Shown here one piece after another: positions 50,909 through 61,021 of a stretch of DNA of 64,000 nucleotides. Both the position numbers and the translations under genes were made by a program. The notes under the pieces are model-generated. The model saw only the letters and a program-made list of their open reading frames with translations, was not told where the DNA came from and searched no databases. The first letter of the stretch is position 1. Every line of letters starts with the position of its first letter. The DNA comes from Chromera velia (lineage: Eukaryota > Sar > Chromeraceae): NCBI GenBank assembly GCA_018398765.1, contig JAHBMJ010003599.1:20001-84000 (forward strand). Direction: 5' to 3'.

Positions 50909-52334
50909 CGCTGCTGAGAGAGGGAGAGAGAGAGAGAGAGAGAGGGAAGTGAAGTGACATCATCCACTACTGACGGACTGACGAGAAAGTGTTCTTGATG
51001 CATTTGAACAGTTGGGCTTTTCCCTGCTCGTCAGACATCTGCTGGTTCCTGAGAATCGACTGCGACAACCCCTTCCGGAAGTGACGCACGAAGTCGGACC
51101 ACGTCCCGTCACAACTTTTCACATCTACAGAAATCACAGCATGACCCCGAGAGACCCATTTCTCCTGCAAGCAAGGAGTCATGAAGTCCCCCATGCAGAA
51201 ACACGAGAGTCATGGAGTCCCCCATGCAGAAACACGAGACAACGCGAATATCCACCTGCAGATGTTTTTGTTTGACTGACGGAAAGTACCGAAACTTTTG
51301 CACAGCCTCTTGAGAATACGAGAACGCAACGACCCAACCCATCAAGTTGCACTTCCACACTCGCACACTTATTGAATGGAAAGAGAATCGAGACCGACCA
51401 ACCGACCGACCTGAACAACAGAGAGAATTCGGGACTTGCCCACCGCCTTCGTTCCGCTGCAGAAAAAGAAGGGGGCAGAAGAAAAGGGGTCATATGAAGG
51501 GTGACGGATTGTCTGAGAGGAAAAATTTTTATACACCATCTAGCTCTCCAGCAGGCAGAACAAAGGATACCAGGCAACAAACTCCCGGAGAAAGGAAGAA
51601 CAGACTCCGCCGGAGAGGAAGGGAAGGGACAGAAGGGGGGATACGAAAGTGGGGTGGCATATCGACGAAAAGGGGGCGTCGTTCCAGTCATTTAGCTCGG
51701 AACGGGCTCTCGACTGCCTAGGTACATCTTTCAAGAGCTGAAGCAGTATTTATATCGGATGGCAAGAAGGAATGAGCAGAACCCTCACGGCGCAATGTTA
51801 CAGAGAGCCCAAAGACGAGAAGACAGGAAGAGAGGAGGGAGGGGGTTTGACTGAGTTTGTCGGAGATTCGATCAACAGTAAAAACAAACATTTATGAGAG
51901 AATGAGAGGAAGGAAGGAACATCGAGGAGACCAGTTGAGATGGATCTCAGGCACCTCTATGCATCTCTTTGGTGCGGACAGACACAAGCACAGAGAGACG
52001 GACCATAGGAAGAAGACGCTGGAGACTTTTGGTCGGATGTAGCGGTCGAGACGGAGAAGGAAGTTGGTCTGCCCAAAGTGGGGGATCAAAGAGCTCATTG
52101 CAAGCTTGACCTCTTGATCACCTACACAACAGATAACAGTGCGCTTTGAAATGAGGCAGACAAAATTGCACCGTCCGAATCGTCGATCAGTGCTCCTCTA
52201 CCGCTTCGCACCCGACAAGGGACGCATCCCAGACGCCCCGAGAAAATCCGTTGGAACGGTGGAATGCCGTCCGAGCAGACGGCTAGTGGGTGACGCAGCG
52301 ATATAGGCAAATTTGCGACGATGTCAAAAATCAT
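47310..52334 (-). CDS. P-loop ATPase (STAND / archaeal-ATPase-like), 936 aa, 9 exons
   Basis: Nine exons join in phase: 52334-52172, 52121-52027, 51737-51571, 51456-51411, 51164-50971, 50610-50475, 50155-49776, 49342-48859, 48455-47310. Walker A GTKAVGKS (143-150) forms across a junction and is followed by EKWVSRGHAVISVDVKSC, the strand-2 pattern of ATPase_2/STAND proteins. GVLCLLHLDSVYP is the likely Walker B strand, and LLLSVSARHLV then LEGLDRSEVFEVFRQRF resembles sensor-1 and the following helical lid. SRGHPGTLFSLHQLL resembles the G.P..L motif of the STAND winged-helix region. The C-terminal 400 residues begin with a coiled coil rich in Glu/Arg and become disordered. Such ATPases act as regulatory switches; the partner here is unknown. 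Exon 1 is least certain because its intron is only 50 nt. Confidence 0.7.
50813..50945. repeat. CT / AC / AG compound microsatellite in ATPase intron
   Basis: CT, AC and AG blocks inside intron 50611-50970; frames across it are artefacts. Confidence 0.85.
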
Positions 52335-53024
52335 TTCACATCACCTGGCTGCTGCGATTTCTGTCCTTTTCCGTCAACAACAGCTGGGGGACTCGTGCAA
52401 CTCAAAAGGTGTCAATATGGTGTCAATTTAAAAATTGAGCGGGCCATCGGCATGGACGGGGGCCCGCGCGGCTGCGGGGCATGCCGGGGCCCGCGCGCGC
52501 GCGCGCGAATTTCATGATCATGCATGCATGATCGAACCATCTGTCTGCATGACAGACCATGATCGAATCGAATGCAGGGGCAGTGCTCGTCGGCCATGCA
52601 TCGTCGGGCTGTCAACGACATTGTCCCGCTGCTTGCATGTGGATCTGAAGATGGATCATTGTCAAACCAAGAATCTCCAAAGTGCCAAATTAATGGAATT
52701 TTTGCCAGGCGCCCCTTGACTAGTTCCCCGCGAACTGAAACGCAAACGCTCCTCTGGCTCAGTCTGCTGTCCATCCGTACTGAGCAAGCCTTCGTTCGTC
52801 GTTTTTGATCACTGAGCAATATTGGCTGCATTGCACCTCCTTTTGACTGGTCCAGCACATTTCTTTCACTGAGCTTTGCTTGTGCCCACTGCCAGCCAGA
52901 GAGACTCAGACTGACGTGATGTGACGTGGCGTCTCTCCTTGCATGTCTCGTCGTGTCTCGTCGCGTCTCATCAGTTTGCCCGACAGTGTGCTCTCCGCAT
53001 CTAGAGTTTTCCGTTTCGAAAAAA
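52335..53024. promoter_or_regulatory. Divergent promoter region with Z-DNA-type run and palindrome
   Basis: A 690-bp gap between two outward-facing genes. It contains GGGGCCCGCGCG twice (52459-52470 and near 52486-52497), an alternating CG run of 16 bp at 52492-52507, and an 18-bp perfect palindrome GATCATGCATGCATGATC at 52516-52533. A regulatory role is inferred from position only. Confidence 0.4.
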
Positions 53025-54582
53025 ATGATTCCAAGCAAGGCCTTCTGGAAGAAGAGAGTTGCAGAAGGATCGCTGGGAGACCTGGAAGAGGGAAGAGACG
53101 CAGGACAGTTGGGAACGGATCAACGTCCATTCTCTTGTAGAAGAGACGGCCAGTCGAGTGTACCGACTGTCGAGAAGCCGTCTACCTCTGCCAAGGAGAG
53201 AGACTTTCGCTGCCCTGCAGAGAATGAGACAAAACCTGGTGTACCTGTGCAGAGAGTGAAGGAAGCGGCGCGGGAAAAAAGGGGGAGGATGAGAGAAACC
53301 GGGTCGTTCCAGAGGACATCATTTGTGTTCGCGATGTGTTTGTGTGCACTTCTGTTTCTGATTGTCTCTATCCTGATTCTGCTGGTGGCCTTTCTGGAGT
53401 TCTTTCCAATACAACGGGTCAGCGGGATCGGAGGGAAGGGGCAAAAAAGGGCATCCATTCAGACTCTTCATATTTGATTGATGGTTGAGTACTCACGTCC
53501 CCTTTCGATCGATGCGGCTGCGCGTCTATTCAAGAATCGGTGTCTCCTTGTCCTTGGCTTTCAGTCTCTGTCCAGCTTAATGTACTGCTGTAAGAACCGG
53601 ATACTGACTGTTGACTTTGTTGATAGACGGCTTCAGTTCTCCCTCCCTAAAAGCGTTTTCGTGTGAGTTTGTAATTTTGGCTTTGCTCTTGCGCACCCTC
53701 TCTCCCTCTGTGTGTGTCTCTGGTTGCCTCGTCTCTCCATATGTTTGTTTGTGTCTGCAGATTCCTGTCGCCTCCGGCTTTTCCGAATCGAACGTTTTGA
53801 TGACGACCGACGCCAGCAGAAGGCGGCAGGAAAGACAATTGAAGGACATCTCCTCCAACGCCCCCCCCACCAGTTCTAATTGGATCTCTCCTTTTTCCCT
53901 TCCTGAAATGGATCTTGACCTCCTCTCTTCCTTGGCGCTCTCGACTTTTCAGTTCCCCGACTTGCAGGTGAGTGCCTTGGCATCATGCAGCAACAAAATC
54001 AGATTGTCATTTCTGTTCACACAAGATGATCACTTCAACTCGATCTCCGCTTCCCTCCCTCTTGGTTGCTTGCAGGGCCCTAATGGCACCTTCTTCGAGA
54101 GCGTCTACCGTGTAGAGAGCATCACGCGGAACAGGGAGAGAGGCACTGCGAGGGTGCGTCTGATGGGGGGGCCCTTCCTGGAGGTGGGGCGGGGGGACAA
54201 CGGGCAGAAGTGGGCGGTACTGTGCGAGGAGGTGGGTGACTTCAACGGGGAGACCCCTGTAGCAGAACTCGAGGACGGAGAAGAACAGGATGCAACTTCG
54301 CCCTTCGTGATGTGCACTTCGTTCGCACAGCCCGACAGTGAGAGGAGGAATGGGACGAGAGAAGGATCAGAGGGTGAAGGAAGTGTGCGGCTTTTGCCCG
54401 CGCGGTGGGGGATCAATGTGCGTCAGTACGGGCAGAGACGCACGGGGAGTGGGAGCTTCAACATGACTTCTGGGAATGTGGGCTCGTTCGGGGGGCTTCT
54501 GTCGACAGTGCGCAACAGATTCTACACGAGGGGGGGAAGGGGATCATTCAGAGGGGTACAGGGGTTGGGGGGTAATCTTTGA
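53025..54582 (+). CDS. Single-pass (type II-like) membrane protein, 3 exons
   Basis: Exons 53025-53417, 53761-53967 and 54076-54582 join at phase 0 to 368 aa. The start is the first ATG after an A run and gives MIPSKAFWKKRVAEG. A basic, disordered N-terminal tail of about 98 residues precedes one hydrophobic span (about 100-124, FVFAMCLCALLFLIVSILIL and on), then FFPIQR and an extramembrane domain of about 240 residues. With basic residues before the span and none after it, the C-terminal part probably faces the lumen or outside. The segment PEMDLDLLSSLALSTFQFP followed by alternating hydrophobic strands (ESVYRVESITRNRERGTARV) suggests a beta-rich domain. The organisation recalls TM-anchored LEA2-type proteins, but I cannot confirm this. 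The tail is Gly/Arg-rich. Confidence 0.7.
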
Positions 54583-54985
54583 CTGATCAGCAGATAGGAA
54601 GCCGAATGATGGGTGCGATCTGTTGCTGAGAATGTGCAGCGTGCGTCATCAGGAAGGGCGGGACCGCGAGGGCAACGCCGTACCCGCATCAGTGTACGTG
54701 ATGAGTTTATTTGTTGGCCGCCTGTGTCGCTTCTTGATAGAGTGTGATGGTGAAATTAATACGCAGACGACACAAAGAGAGGACCGAGAGAGAAAAACCC
54801 GGAAAGAAAAAAAGAAAAACGGGGAGGTGGAAGGAAGGCATCGCAGCCATGCATCACTTGCATCGATTCATGCAAAATCTGACAGGAGGAATGACTTCAG
54901 TGTGAGGAATGACTCTCCTGACACTCTGTGACTGTTTGACCTTACATACTGAGACGCACGCTGTACGCGATTCTTCTTCGTGCAA
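54583..54985. other. Short intergenic spacer
   Basis: 3' flank of the membrane-protein gene and 5' flank of the small gene; no distinct feature seen. Confidence 0.5.
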
Positions 54986-55181
54986 ATGAATGGTGAGGAA
55001 GATGCAGTGCAGATCGAGCGAAATGAGCGCGCCAAAATGCGTGTGATGTCTGCTGAGAAGGAGCTCTCCGGAGTGATGGTGTGCGCCTTCCAAGAAAGAA
55101 TTCCGAGGTACGAAAAGAAAAGTGAATCCTCGACCGCATGACATGCTAGAACGGATGGAGAGCTGCTTTGTTGTCGTGTTT

Positions 55182-55218
<37 letters not shown>

Positions 55219-55482
55219 CGTGTGTGTGCGGGTGTGTGTGCACGTATGTGGTGCTTGTTCTTCCCTTCTTGTTGTTCTCTTTCTTCTTCTTCTTCTTCTT
55301 TCTCCTCCTCCTCCTCCTCCTCCTCCTCCTCTTTCTGCTTCTCCTCCTCTTTATATTCTTGCTTCCTTTGTAGATCGCTCCAAACCGTCTCTGTTGGGGA
55401 TGAAACGGGGAGGAGTGCTAAATGCTTTTCCCTGACCGGACCCCTGCCACTTCCCGTGAGCGGGTCGAAGGCGGAGAAGTGA
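54986..55482 (+). CDS. Small conserved-looking protein, 76 aa, 2 exons
   Basis: Exon 54986-55107 (MNGEEDAVQIERNERAKMRV, then MSAEKELSGVMVCAFQERIPR) ends at AG|GTACGA. The second exon, 55374-55482, follows a TTTGTAG acceptor and ends ...PLPVSGSKAEK before TGA. The split Arg codon joins in frame. The first half is charged and probably helical; the second is Ser/Pro-rich. No targeting signal or membrane segment. The codon pattern and clean splice sites support a real gene, but I do not recognise the family. The intron carries GT and CTC/TTC microsatellites, so the gene is easily missed by ORF-based searches. Confidence 0.55.
55182..55338. repeat. GT and TTC/CTC microsatellites in intron of small gene
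   Basis: GT units (about 55182-55250), then TTC and CTC trinucleotides up to 55330; with the following TC-rich stretch they supply the polypyrimidine tract for the acceptor at 55373. Confidence 0.85.
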
Positions 55483-56750
55483 AAAGAGAAGGGAGAAAAA
55501 AACCAACAATCCAGACAGCGACTGACCTCCTGAAGAGAGATTGAACGAACTGTAACCTCAATGGTGCAAAAGAAATGCGCGTCGAATGAACCCGATCTCT
55601 AGCATGCAGGAGTTCCGATCTTGTGGTGTGAGTGCGCGGCTGTCAGTGACACTCAGTCTGCGTTTGTGAAAGTACAAGTTTCTTTGCTGCAAGCGTTTCT
55701 TGATCGCAGGGTGGGGAAAACGTTTGCAGATGCACACTTTTGCCTCCAAGTCCTCTTTTTGGAAACGAGAACTTCGTCGAGAAGACCCACAGGCAAACTT
55801 GTGTAGTTAAGCACTCCTCTTTCAGGGCGGGATGTGCATGGGCAAAACGAAAATCAAGTTCCCAGTTTGCGTCAGTACGTGCGTATCTATCTGCCTTGTG
55901 ATTCTGCAGTGCCACATCTTTAAGGCTGCGTCTTTTCCCTTGCTGCTGGAGTTGTGTGCATATATGATTCTGCATATGATTCAGCGTATCGCGGCAAATA
56001 CAGATCATTTTGACCTGCAAGATGTGACAATATTTGGATGCAGTGATGCTCTGAGCACAGCTTACTATTGTACTGCCATATCCCCCATAGTATGTTCCGG
56101 TGCTTGGGGGCAGATTTCTTGTTGTTTTCATGGAAATGTGATGATAAAAAATTGCACTTTAGATTTTAGTTTTTTAGTAACATTTCGAATCTGGATTCCT
56201 ACCTTAATCCTAGAAATTCTCTGGCTGTCCACAAGTTAGGACCACAAGATATGAGATTTTAGAGACCGATTGACATACTAAGGGGGAAAGCACTTTGTAC
56301 GGAACTAGTAGTCAATTAATCAATTATCTAGTCAATTATAATCGATACAATCAGTATTTTAATCATGAACGCCGCTATAATTACTAAATTCAAGTAGTAA
56401 ATCATCGTAAATTAATAAAGGAAAGGATTTACTACTTGTAGAGTTGTTAAATGTCATTAGTGTAATAGTGTCGTGTGTTGACACTTTTAATTACTAAAGT
56501 GTCGACACTGATACTTATAACAATACTTTTAAGCAAAAACAATATTTTTGCTAGTAATAATACAGTACATTTTTTGTACTGACCGTCCCCAACTGTGTAT
56601 GCGGCTCCTTAAAAACTCGTAAAAAGCCAGCTAATTTTATTTATAAAACCTTTTATTGGTTTCAATTTTTGCTTACTATGTTTAAAAATCAATTATAATT
56701 TGAAGGTTTAGGTGGTGCGAGGTTTGACTTAGGCTTACTTAGCAAACTTT
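55483..56750. other. AT-rich intergenic region
   Basis: No supported gene. 56240-56700 is very AT-rich with many stops. Short frames before it lack support. Confidence 0.45.
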
Positions 56751-57203
56751 TTGATACGGACGGTTGCTCCACAATCTGTCTACAAGGTGTTTAGCCTAAA
56801 CCATATACTTTTCGAAGAAGACCAAAGCTGCTTGGCAACTCAACATTTTATTGCTGGAGTCGACTTGAGCACATCTTGTGGCCCGGAAAGCGAAGCTGAG
56901 AGGGCACTTAACAAAAATTGCACCCCCCCAGACCACACGGATGGCTGCGTTCAACGTTTACAGAAAGATCTGATGCACGCCAAGCTCAGCCCTGGAAAGA
57001 CAGGAGCACTTAACAAAAATTGTACCCCTCTAGACCGTACGGATGGCTGCGTCCGACGTTTACAGGAAGATCTGACGCACGCTAAGCTCGGCCCTGGAAA
57101 GATAATTCAGCTGAGGAAGCATTTCTACTATACTTACTGTGGGCCGGGGAGTCCCGTAAATCCGCTGGGGGGGCATTTCCTTCCCAAAACGCCATCTCCG
57201 TAG
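56751..57203 (+). CDS. Hypothetical 150-aa ORF with internal tandem repeat
   Basis: An open frame with a duplicated segment of about 100 bp. Residues near 53-86 and 87-120 repeat the pattern ALNKNCTPPDHTDGC...RLQ.DL.HAKL.PGK with about 85% identity. The differences are mostly C/T changes. No family is recognised. It sits in repeat-rich DNA and may be part of a mobile element instead of a host gene. Confidence 0.3.
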   Translation: MIRTVAPQSVYKVFSLNHILFEEDQSCLATQHFIAGVDLSTSCGPESEAERALNKNCTPPDHTDGCVQRLQKDLMHAKLSPGKTGALNKNCTPLDRTDGCVRRLQEDLTHAKLGPGKIIQLRKHFYYTYCGPGSPVNPLGGHFLPKTPSP

Positions 57204-57379
57204 CCGCTCGTACGGAGCTTGCACGGGATTTTTCCTCGGCAAACCACGTGCCCCGCGACCGGCCCCGGAAAGACCACCGCCTAAAACGGTCCCGCAAGCG
57301 AAAAATTAACTAAACGCTATACGGGTGAGTGCCTTAATTGCGTGCGCCCACGAAAAGGGTGAGTGCCTTGGAATTGAAA

Positions 57380-57530
57380 TTATCCGGCTGGGGACATTTG
57401 ATGGGCCATAAAATTGGCATAAATGTTTGACGGGCCAGGGATTTTTGACGAGCCAGGCTATTTTGACGGGCCAGGGATATATTTCACGGGCCTGGTGATC
57501 TTGACCGGCTCATTTTCTTGACAGGCCAGG
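57380..57530. repeat. Degenerate short tandem repeat (TTGACGGGCCAGG core)
   Basis: Variants of TTGACGGGCCAGG recur six or seven times at about 20-30 bp spacing (for example 57417, 57444, 57462, 57485). They are separated by AT-rich filler. Confidence 0.6.
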
Positions 57531-58100
57531 CTAGTTCCAAATTTGGACGTCCCTATTATATTTTTTTAAGTGTCTCTTTTTTCGCTTTCATGGACCACTT
57601 AAAAATTCACCCCGGTAAATTTAACCTCCTAAGAGGGGCTTGGTTGCACCTATCGCTCGCTTGCGCTTTTTCTTAAATCACCCCGGTAAAATTCGTAACA
57701 ATGTATATCAATCTTAGTTTTCCGGGGCCAGTGGCTCTTACAGAAATAAATAAAAGAAATGATGTAAAAAAAAATCTTGGGGCCTTAGAGATCCCGGCCA
57801 TGCACAGCCTCAAGTGTATAGACGGTAGGTGCCTGGGTCATCGGACCCACTGTTAGAATGTTGTTTTAAGTGCCCTACAAGTAAAAGAAGATCTACTGAG
57901 AAAAAGAGTGTGCGAGCATGCAGCTGCCAGTCTGCAGAGCCATGCAAAACTCAAAAATGGCAAGATCACGAAGGAATCTGGTGATGTTTACCAGTAGGTG
58001 TGGAAGAAGACATTAGTAACAGTGAAACAGGTATCAGAGTAGCGTTTTAGATAAATTAAGAGTCTTCCAGCCAGCCTCTCTTTGTTGCTTCCAATTTAAA

Positions 58101-58802
58101 ATGCCCCGACAACACCGCTCAGGGCTGGTCTCTGGTAGACAGAGTTTGTGTTGCTTCAATTTGTCTCCAGAAGAGCTGGCTGACTATTTTGTGTCTGCGC
58201 ACCTGGACTGGCTGCTGTCGAAGTGTCGGCAGGTTGCCGGGTGGATATGCGGGACTGAAGGAAGCCCTCTGTACAACCATCAGTTCATCGACTACAGGGC
58301 TCATGAACATGGCCGTCTCCTTCTCCCTTCGTGCCGCCAGGTGTCTAATCAAGAAATTTTGCATCGAGTGAGGTGCAGGGGGTTCCGGCTTTGTATATAC
58401 CTTTGCTTCTTTGGGGGAGAATGCGAAGTAGGGGCGGCTAACGGAGATCCTGCGTATTGGGGAGCAATTGGAGACGCAGTTGCTGACGCGTACTGGCAGC
58501 TCATGCTGCTTGGAAGGCTTCACCGGTTTCCCTGGGAGATTGATCATCGACGGTACCTCTTTCCCTCTCCCCACAGACAGTTTTCTCTCGGACGCTGTCA
58601 GGTCCCCCAATTTGATGACTCCCTCTCCTGGAAGCGCTTTGCCATGGAGATCTTTTTGCAGAATCACCCCCGAGATACGCTGCTGGTATGCTCCAGATGT
58701 CATCATTCCCACCGTGGAAAACTGCACACCCCTTTTCGAACGGTACAACTCCGCCCTCTCCCTCTTTCTTCAGGTCTGTACATGCACAAGCTTTCCCAAT
58801 GA
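58101..58802 (+). other. Region with long overlapping ORFs on both strands
   Basis: Plus-strand frames of 233 aa (58101-58802) and 122 aa (58468-58836) overlap a 209-aa minus-strand frame (58748-58119) and the 3' exon of the minus-strand gene. Plausible splice sites exist on both strands: a plus donor at CTTCAG|GTCTGT near 58774, and a minus acceptor GTACAG|ACCTG in the same place. None has a domain I recognise, and I could not decide which strand codes. Confidence 0.3.
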
Positions 58803-61021
58803 TGGCAGTCTTAGTCAACTGCCGGAGGGAAATTGACCACCTCTCTACCCTGCTTTCCTTCTATCTACCCCCGCTCTCTCTCTATCTGCCCCGCTTTCTC
58901 TCTACCCACTGGTAGGCAGGCATACAGGCATGTAGGCAAGAAAAAGTAAGCAAAGGCAATTAAACAGGCAGACAAGCAGGCAGACAAGCAGACATACAGG
59001 CAGGCATCCACATAGAGAATTAAGCACTCACTGCCACCCAGGCAGGCACCCAGGCAGGCACACAGGCAGACACCCAGGCAGGCACACAGGCAGGCATACA
59101 AGCACGTAAATAGATAGGCAAACAGGCAGACACACAGGGCTTGGCTTCATCAGTCTTCGTCCCCCTCCCCCCTTCCCTTCCCTCCTGTCCGTCTCTCTAC
59201 TCCCTCACCCTTCTCCTCTCTCTGCAGAAAACTGCTCTGCGGAGGCTCAGACGAGGAGTCCAACTCCGAAGAGGGGTCGGAAGAGGAATCTCCAAGAGGC
59301 TCTTCGAGGTCAGCGGGGTGGGCATCAATCTGACTCTGCTTTCGTTTCCTCTGTCTCTTTCCCCTCCCCTCTGCACGTACCAAAGGGAAGCCCCAATGAG
59401 CGTGCACCTCGACCAGGATTTGGATCAGCTTTGCAAACACCAATCCATCTTCGTCATGAAACCACCCCTCCTCCACCTTTGTTGCAAACTCGGCCAAGTA
59501 ATGCTCTAAAACAGTAGGGTCGTCTTCATGTTGTTGCCTTTGCAGTCCGTACTCAGAGATGAACAATCTCAAAGGACGGAAACGAGCTTCTGCATGGAGT
59601 TGAGATTTTGGATTGCCCACTGAGTCGCTTTGGCCTTTCAGTACATACACTCCCCTTGAATGTGCTGTCTGCTCAAGATAAATCCCCAGCCTTACCAGGG
59701 ACTTTTCTCGAAATTTAACCCCTCCATCTCCAATCAAATTTGTGCCCGGTGCAACATGTTTGGCAGTGGGTTTAGTGAACTCTTCTGGATCTGCTGCATG
59801 TTTCTTCCCCCTGTCGAGCACCTCAAATTCAATCAAAAGGGGACAGATCTGGAACCACATCAAAGTCCACCGCTCTAAATGGTTCTGCGCTCCTGCTTCC
59901 TCCCTCTTGTCTACCCTATATGGTTGCATGCAGACTGCACACAGGAGGGAGGGGGGGCAGGGGAGGGAGAGACTGCAAGACAGAGGTGCCAGAGAAAACC
60001 CATGACAATGGAGGGTTTTCATGTCTACAAGCCGTGGGGGAGCAGCTGAAGCCTGAAGTCAGTCCGTCAGTCCGTCTGTCCCTCTCATGTTCCTCTCATG
60101 CTTGCAGTGAAAAAATTCAGGGAGAAGAAATGAGAAGAACAGAGGGGGAGGGGGGATAAAGGGTGGAAAGAGAAGAAAAACTGACTTCCATCTGCTTCCA
60201 CCACTCCACAATATGCATTGCGGGGGTCTTCAAACTGATGGTAGAACGCGTTTCTATTCCTAAACCGTTTAACCAGGTCCAATTTAGATACTCCCTTTCC
60301 TGGTCCATCACGTGGCCCTCCAAGTTTTCCTCTCTTCCCCGTTTCTTTCTAGATTTGTCTCCATTCAACAGAGGGGGAGGGGGGATAAAGGGTGGAAAGA
60401 GAAGAAAAACTGACTTCCATCTGCTTCCACCACTCCACAATATGCATTGCGGGGGTCTTCAAACTGATGGTAGAACGCGTTTCTATTCCTAAACCGTTTA
60501 ACCAGGTCCAATTTAGATACTCCCTTTCCTGGTCCATCACGTGGCCCTCCAAGTTTTCCTCTCTTCCCCGTTTCTTTCTAGATTTGTCTCCATTCAACGA
60601 TATAAGAACGAATCACTGAATAGAAGTTATTCACTTGATGCTTTTTAAAGGCATATTCGGGTCTTTTACTGCTCTTTGCTTCTTTTCGAACTTTTTTCGG
60701 GGTAAGGTGTTTTGCATATGCCTAGAGCAAATAAAATTTTCCTTTAACACCTATGCGAAGGATTCGTTCATCAAATATGCAGCCTGCATCAAAGAAGACG
60801 TCGGTTCGAGTCACCGGGTGCCACCCTATGTTTTCTTTTCGTGTTGCAGCCCTTCTCCAAGGATTGGTCGGAAGAGGGACGCTTTTCCCTTCTCTGTTTA
60901 CATAGTACAGGTGCTTTGAGACAAGACCCTAGTCCATGAGCGTCTCTACAACATGAGTCCAGTCCTTCGCCAAGAATTCGCACACATCATGGACCGATTC
61001 AAAGTCTTCAGGGCGTTCCAT
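58501..61021 (-). CDS. Uncharacterised multi-exon ORF with in-frame TAG codons
   Basis: Starting at the ATG at 61021 (MERPEDFESVHDVCEFLAKD) one frame stays open for 219 codons. It is interrupted only by three TAG codons (60931-60929, 60724-60722, 60580-60578) before a TGA at 60367. A phase-compatible model then uses donor GGAA|GTCAGT at 60415, exon 59934-59209 (242 codons, for example FATKVEEGWFHDEDGLVFAK) and exon 58775-58501 ending FQAA-stop. The protein is basic in its first third and acidic/Ser-rich near the end of the second exon, and no family is recognised. The TAGs could be decayed CAG codons, ends of very short introns, or read-through. The last part of the TAG-bearing segment is duplicated in tandem (229 bp). 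The transposon-like setting favours a mobile-element gene, partly decayed. Confidence 0.4.
58915..59130. repeat. CAGGCAGACA-type tandem repeat in intron
   Basis: Degenerate units of GGCA/GACA (CAGGCAGACAAG and relatives) for about 200 bp, inside the predicted intron 58776-59208. Confidence 0.75.
60139..60597. repeat. 229-bp direct tandem duplication
   Basis: 60139-60367 and 60368-60596 appear identical at a constant offset of 229 bp. Each copy holds a 163-bp exon-like stretch (60577-60415 and 60348-60186 on the minus strand) with its TAG acceptor and GTCAGT donor. Because 163 is not a multiple of three, including both copies would break the frame. Confidence 0.9.

Noticed and set aside
60808-60826. 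tRNA-like T-arm (GGTTCGAGTCACCGGGTGCC)
   Set aside because: No matching acceptor stem, D-arm or anticodon arm upstream; it also lies in an open frame.
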